From: Luteimonas sp. JM171
Lineage (GTDB): Bacteria; Pseudomonadota; Gammaproteobacteria; Xanthomonadales; Xanthomonadaceae
Reading direction: 5' to 3'
Length of the DNA: 64,000 nucleotides
Assembly: GCF_001717465.1 (NCBI RefSeq)
Contig: NZ_CP017074.1
Location: forward strand, 739,162 to 803,161
Each line of letters begins with the position of its first letter. Position 1 is the first letter of the stretch. The notes under the pieces are model-generated. The model saw only the letters and a list, made by a program, of their open reading frames with translations, had not been told where the DNA came from and searched no databases. Below are positions 60,301 through 64,000 of this stretch, piece after piece. A program made the position numbers and the translations under genes.

Positions 60301-61272
60301 TCAAGGACGTTCATCACCGTTCAGCGGCCTGGAAGCAGGCAGCGGAACAAATTCCGGCGTATGGGGCGCGAGCACCTGCATTGATTGCTCGGCGCGTCGC
60401 CGTGATTCTTCAGGCGACCTGGCGACACGGGGTTGCGCTCCCGAGGTCCGCTCTACGGGTTGCTCAGATGACGCGGAAACCCCGGCCTCCATACTTGAAA
60501 CCGGCCCAACGCGCGAACTGGCGGGCGCGGTCGACCGGTCAGCCGGGAGCGAATTTGGCCTCGCCGACATACGGGGCTCCACTGGATCTCGAGAGCATTG
60601 CCAGGCGAGTATCCCTGCCAGTATCGCGAACGCCATGATTACGCGGGCTCCCTCGGATTTTTGACCGCGACGCCTTGACGATCCCTGCCGTCCGCGAACA
60701 TCCAGTACAGACGGTCTGGATCGTGTCGGCCTGGCCGCGGCTCGACCCCCTTGTCGCGGCACCATGGGCTCACGGACGGCTTCCAGGTTGGGCACCGGCG
60801 TGGACAGAATGTACCGGTCCAAATCATCCGCCCGCTCCGCCTCCCGCTTCGGCACCGGAACTGCGTACGTCGGCAACATCTCCCGCAGGCGCGTCCCATC
60901 GATCAACTCAAGACGCGCCTCCTTGCCGGCCGACTCCCAGGCGTGGCGGGTGAATTCACCGGTGTTGACGACGATCGCCCGGTCGGCCTTTTCGGTGAAC
61001 AGCACGCCCAGCAATTCGTGGCCCACGTTGTGGGTCACCTGGTAGGCATTCTCACGCTTGCACTGGACGACGACGTACTCGCCATCGCGATACAACTTCA
61101 GGTCAATGCCGCCATCAAAGCGGCCCCTGCCTCCGCAGTGCTCGACCCTGTAGCCCTGGCCCCGATAGTAGTCGGCGACGACCTGTTCGAACTCATGCGG
61201 ATCGAGCGCGGCCAACGCGTCGCGGCGTCGAATCAGCACGCGAGGTCCCCGGCGTCGCCAATGGCGCCCCAC
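60301..61272 (-). CDS. Mrr-type restriction endonuclease-like protein with a transmembrane segment
   Basis: A 323-residue protein. Residues about 18-140 form an Mrr-like nuclease domain: LDPHEFEQVVADYYRGQGY, then the PD-(D/E)xK core with Asp57 (GGIDLKL) and Gln70-Cys71-Lys72 (VVVQCKREN). A charged linker follows, then one hydrophobic helix near 211-228 (RVIMAFAILAGILAWQCS) and a Pro/Ser/Arg-rich tail. Soluble Mrr enzymes cut modified DNA; membrane-tethered relatives are less understood. No methyltransferase or other restriction gene is nearby. An intact catalytic core suggests activity. Confidence 0.75.
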   Translation of the reverse strand: MGRHWRRRGPRVLIRRRDALAALDPHEFEQVVADYYRGQGYRVEHCGGRGRFDGGIDLKLYRDGEYVVVQCKRENAYQVTHNVGHELLGVLFTEKADRAIVVNTGEFTRHAWESAGKEARLELIDGTRLREMLPTYAVPVPKREAERADDLDRYILSTPVPNLEAVREPMVPRQGGRAAARPTRSRPSVLDVRGRQGSSRRRGQKSEGARVIMAFAILAGILAWQCSRDPVEPRMSARPNSLPADRSTAPASSRVGPVSSMEAGVSASSEQPVERTSGAQPRVARSPEESRRRAEQSMQVLAPHTPEFVPLPASRPLNGDERP

Positions 61273-61474
61273 CTCTCAGGCCTCCGTCGACTCTGGGCAG
61301 GGCGCGCTCAGACAGATTTCCGGACTCATGCGGAATTCCCCATCGGCAGTCTTTCCGCCTTCATCCATGTTCAGGGCCCCCGAGCCCCTGTTTGCGCGCA
61401 TCCCTGCACGCAAGCATATGTCACCGCCGGGGATACTCGGCTCGTGACGGCTCCACTGATGACGAGGAAACGGT

Positions 61475-62275
61475 ATGGCGCGGAAGAGAAAGACCCTGAA
61501 GCTGGCCACGTTCAACGTCAACGGCATCGGCGCGCGGCTGCCGCACCTGCTGGCGTGGCTGGAGAAGGAGCAGCCGGACGTCGTGGCCCTGCAGGAGCTC
61601 AAGGCGATGGACGCGGCCTTTCCCGCCGCGGAGCTGGAGGCGGCCGGGTACGGGGCGATCTGGCAGGGGCAGCGCTCGTGGAACGGGGTGGCGCTGCTTG
61701 CGCGGGATGCAGAGCCGCAGGAGATCCGGCGGCGCCTGCCCTGGGATCCGGCCGACGAACAGAGCCGCTACATCGAAGCGGCCATCCACGGAATCATCGT
61801 TGCCGGCATTTACCTGCCCAACGGCAATCCCCAGCCGGGGCCCAAGTTCGACTACAAGCTGGCGTGGATGAAGCGCCTGCACCGGCACGCGCGCACGCTG
61901 GTGGAGCAGGCGCATCCGGTGGTGATCATGGGTGACTTCAACGTGATCCCGTTCGAAGAGGACGTGTACGACCCGAAGGCGTGGCGCAAGGACGCCCTGT
62001 TCCAGCCCGAGGTGCGCGAGGCCTACCAGGAGCTGCTGGCGCAGGGCTGGACGGACGCGCTGCACGCATTCTTCGGCGACGAGCGCCCCTACACGTTCTG
62101 GGACTACTTCCGCCAGCACGCCGAGCGCGACCGCGGCCTGCGCATCGACCACCTGCTGCTCAATCCGGTACTGGCCAAGGGCCTGCAGGAAGCCGGGGTG
62201 GACCGCTGGGTGCGCCTGCAGCCCAAGTCCAGCGACCATGCGCCCACATGGGTGACGGTGAAGGCGCCTGCGTAG
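61475..62275 (+). CDS. xthA: exodeoxyribonuclease III
   Basis: A 266-residue AP endonuclease/3'-exonuclease of the EEP superfamily for base excision repair. The N-terminal [37 protein letters not shown] contains the metal-binding Asn and Glu, [16 protein letters not shown] the catalytic Asp/Asn, RIDHLLL the second Asp, and SSDHAP the catalytic His. E. coli XthA is 268 residues. The apt gene follows 53 bp downstream on the same strand. Confidence 0.93.
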   Translation: MARKRKTLKLATFNVNGIGARLPHLLAWLEKEQPDVVALQELKAMDAAFPAAELEAAGYGAIWQGQRSWNGVALLARDAEPQEIRRRLPWDPADEQSRYIEAAIHGIIVAGIYLPNGNPQPGPKFDYKLAWMKRLHRHARTLVEQAHPVVIMGDFNVIPFEEDVYDPKAWRKDALFQPEVREAYQELLAQGWTDALHAFFGDERPYTFWDYFRQHAERDRGLRIDHLLLNPVLAKGLQEAGVDRWVRLQPKSSDHAPTWVTVKAPA

Positions 62276-62328
62276 CCGGCAGCGGCCGCTCCGTTAGCAT
62301 GGGGCGCCCTCCCCTGCGATTCACGCCA

Positions 62329-62847
62329 ATGAGCCAGTGGCAGCACCTCGTCCGCGACATTCCTGATTTCCCCAAGCCCGGGATCCTGTTCAAGGACATC
62401 ACCCCGGTGCTGGCTGATGCCGGCGCGTTTGCGGCGGCCGTCACGGAGATGACGCATCCATGGCGCGAGGCGGGTCTGCACGCGGTGGCTGGGATCGAAT
62501 CCCGCGGGTTCATCCTGGGCGCGGCGATGGCCAAGGCGCTGGGGACGGGGTTCGTGCCGATCCGCAAGCCGGGCCGGCTGCCGGCGCAGACGCTGTCGCA
62601 GGATTATGCCCTCGAGTACGGCACCGACCGGCTGGAAGTGCACGTGGATGCGGTACCGCCCGGCGCGAAGGTGCTGCTGGTGGACGACGTGCTGGCCACC
62701 GGCGGCACCCTGGTGGCCGGGCGCGAGCTGCTGCGGCGGCAGGGCGCGGAGGTGGCCGGGGCCGCGGTGCTGTTCGAGATGCGTGCCCTGGGCGGGCGCG
62801 AGCGCTGGAAGGACAGTACGCCGCTGCTCGCGGCTGCGGCGTACTGA
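62329..62847 (+). CDS. apt: adenine phosphoribosyltransferase
   Basis: A 172-residue purine-salvage enzyme that converts adenine and PRPP to AMP. The N-terminus [21 protein letters not shown] is family-specific, [13 protein letters not shown] binds the base, and [14 protein letters not shown] is the PRPP loop. The ATG at 62329 matches the usual N-terminus; an in-frame ATG at 62299 would add ten residues. Neither has a clear Shine-Dalgarno, so translation may depend on the upstream xthA. Confidence 0.95.
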   Translation: MSQWQHLVRDIPDFPKPGILFKDITPVLADAGAFAAAVTEMTHPWREAGLHAVAGIESRGFILGAAMAKALGTGFVPIRKPGRLPAQTLSQDYALEYGTDRLEVHVDAVPPGAKVLLVDDVLATGGTLVAGRELLRRQGAEVAGAAVLFEMRALGGRERWKDSTPLLAAAAY

Positions 62848-62857
62848 AGCCCGGACG

Positions 62858-63364
62858 CTAGTTGGCGCAGGAGAGTACGGCCAAGCCTTGGGCCAGGCCC
62901 CGGAGGCTGAAGCTGTCCCGCAGGCGCTCCCCATCGAGCGGATCGACGACCTCGAAGATCACCGTTTTTCCGGCGCGCGCCTGGCGGGTGAAGCCGGCGA
63001 TCTCATGCATCGGCATCCAGGTGCTCTCGTGGTTTTGCATCATTCCCCAGTAGGACGGCCCGTAGGCCTCGCTGGAATCGATGCGATAGCGCACCAGCAC
63101 TTCGTCATCGCTGTCGCCGCCCAGGTACTTGCCGTGCATGTAGACGACGTTCAAGCCATCGTCCATGCATTGCCACGTCAGCGCGGAAGTGCGATCGCCG
63201 GAGTCGGTCGACGGAGTGAAGATGAAGCTCCGGTCTTCGTCGGTAAACGGATCGGCATTGGCGATGTAAATGAAATCGCCGTATGTGGGATCCTGGGAAT
63301 GCGCCGCGAACGCGCCAGCCAACAACATCGCCATCGCGGCGGCCTTGCCGAAGAAGCGAACCAT
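62858..63364 (-). CDS. exported protein of unknown function
   Basis: A 168-residue protein with a signal peptide (KAAAMAMLLAGAFAAHS, cleaved before QDPTYGD). The mature part appears to be a beta-sandwich with two cysteines (LTWQCMDDGLNVVYMHG and the C-terminal LAVLSCAN) that could pair. The layout faintly recalls the VasI/TagO group of T6SS-associated proteins, but this is weak. The start ATG at 63364 gives the standard signal peptide. It is convergent with apt. Confidence 0.6.
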   Translation of the reverse strand: MVRFFGKAAAMAMLLAGAFAAHSQDPTYGDFIYIANADPFTDEDRSFIFTPSTDSGDRTSALTWQCMDDGLNVVYMHGKYLGGDSDDEVLVRYRIDSSEAYGPSYWGMMQNHESTWMPMHEIAGFTRQARAGKTVIFEVVDPLDGERLRDSFSLRGLAQGLAVLSCAN

Positions 63365-63461
63365 GGTTTCCCCCTGTGGAACGTCGCCGGGCCAGGATGA
63401 CCGCAGCTGCGGGAATTGTCGGCGTACGCACACACGGCCCGCAAGCGGAGCACTTCAACGC

Positions 63462-64000
63462 TCAGCGCGAGGCTTCGATGATCCGCCCCATGAGCCCGTG
63501 CAACGCGGTGCGGTGGCCAGTGCGGCCGGAGGCCTGGCTGTCGTCGGACACCATGGCCACGGTGAGGTCCAGCGCAGGCACGATATAGAGCATCTGCCCG
63601 CCGTAGCCCCAGGCGTAACGGGCCTGTTCGCCGGCGATCTCGCGGGCAAACCAGGCATATCCGTAGCCGTCGCCGTTGAACCGGGAGACGGTGCGCGGCT
63701 GCCAGGATTCGCGGATCCACTGCTCTGAAATCAACCGCTGGCCGTTCGCAGCCAGGCCGCCGCTGCGGTAGATCTCGCCAAAGGCCAGCAGCGAGCGCGT
63801 GCTCATGGCCATGTTGTTGCCGCCCAGGTGGATGCCCTGCGGGTCGCGGTCCCAGGCGGTGATCTCGAAGCCTTCCTGCGGGCCCAGCCATTCGCGGGCG
63901 AGTTCCAGCGTGGAGCGGCCGCTGACGCGGGCGAGGATGGCGGAAAGCAGGTGGCTGGAGCCGGTCGAATACACCATCGCCCCGCCCGGCTCGGCCACGA
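63462..64000 (-). CDS. serine beta-lactamase-like hydrolase, partial: 5' end beyond the window
   Basis: The C-terminal 179 residues of a class C beta-lactamase/esterase-family protein; the frame continues past the right edge, so the SxxK motif is not visible. The second catalytic motif is MVYSTGSSH (Tyr-Ser-Thr), and the region WGYGGQMLYIVPALDLTVAM corresponds to the usual HxG third motif with YGG in its place. Many such proteins are not antibiotic-hydrolysing but act as esterases or peptidases. It lies 97 bp upstream of the exported protein gene on the same strand. Confidence 0.82.
   Translation of the reverse strand, partial: VAEPGGAMVYSTGSSHLLSAILARVSGRSTLELAREWLGPQEGFEITAWDRDPQGIHLGGNNMAMSTRSLLAFGEIYRSGGLAANGQRLISEQWIRESWQPRTVSRFNGDGYGYAWFAREIAGEQARYAWGYGGQMLYIVPALDLTVAMVSDDSQASGRTGHRTALHGLMGRIIEASR

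Overview
The window is gene-dense, high-GC gammaproteobacterial DNA, most likely chromosomal and most likely from the Xanthomonadaceae/Lysobacteraceae (a Lysobacter-, Luteimonas- or Pseudoxanthomonas-like organism). I infer this from the protein flavour: a TonB-dependent receptor of the Xanthomonas/Caulobacter type, a dihydrolipoamide dehydrogenase carrying its own lipoyl domain beside the PDH E2 gene, GTAG-headed REP palindromes like those described in Stenotrophomonas, and E. coli-like atp-glmUS and tesA-ybbA-ybbP gene orders. No rRNA, tRNA, CRISPR array, insertion sequence or phage was seen, and no gap between genes exceeds 300 bp.

Layout. 1-535: 5' part of dinB (DNA polymerase IV). 560-5658: an RND efflux operon (adaptor, pump, TetR repressor as last gene) with a well-formed operator/promoter and a terminator-like hairpin in its leader. 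5839-9459: Tat-exported aldo/keto reductase, DUF938 methyltransferase, SMR efflux protein, catalase. 9521-12889: glmU and glmS. 13390-21852: a P1-family peptidase and the complete atpIBEFHAGDC operon, read leftward, with intercistronic hairpins and a REP doublet. 22152-28240: two outer-membrane barrels flanking lpd-aceF, then an EamA transporter. 28349-32375: DUF1415 protein, a CDF zinc-type exporter with an SmtB-like sensor, rsuA and an rsmC-like methyltransferase, and a small protein. 32380-36949: ybbP-ybbA diverging from tesA, then a DUF3016 lipoprotein. 36953-45002: BCCT transporter with a porin-like partner, DUF4031 and BON-domain proteins, cytochrome b561, aldo/keto reductase, acetyl-CoA/succinate CoA-transferase, and a SnoaL-like protein.

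45107-53871 is the accessory highlight: a leftward vgrG island of the type VI secretion system. VgrG, a DUF4123 adaptor, a VasX-like membrane-acting effector and a DUF6708-like putative immunity protein follow one another with 1-4 nt overlaps. They are followed by a second, N-terminally truncated copy of the effector C-terminus and a second, diverged immunity gene. The two effector tails share a 275-bp block with a single mismatch and then diverge. This is the pattern expected of an orphan toxin-tip/immunity cassette that can be swapped onto the full-length effector.

54013-64000: a sensor histidine kinase interrupted by one in-frame TAG, a small charged protein, a large TonB-dependent receptor with a terminator hairpin 25 nt before its start codon, an SRAP (YedK/HMCES) protein with a coiled-coil insertion, a small membrane protein, an Mrr-like nuclease with a transmembrane segment, xthA, apt, a secreted protein of unknown role, and the edge of a serine beta-lactamase-like hydrolase.

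Protein family names rest on recognised motifs and memory of the families. No database search was run.
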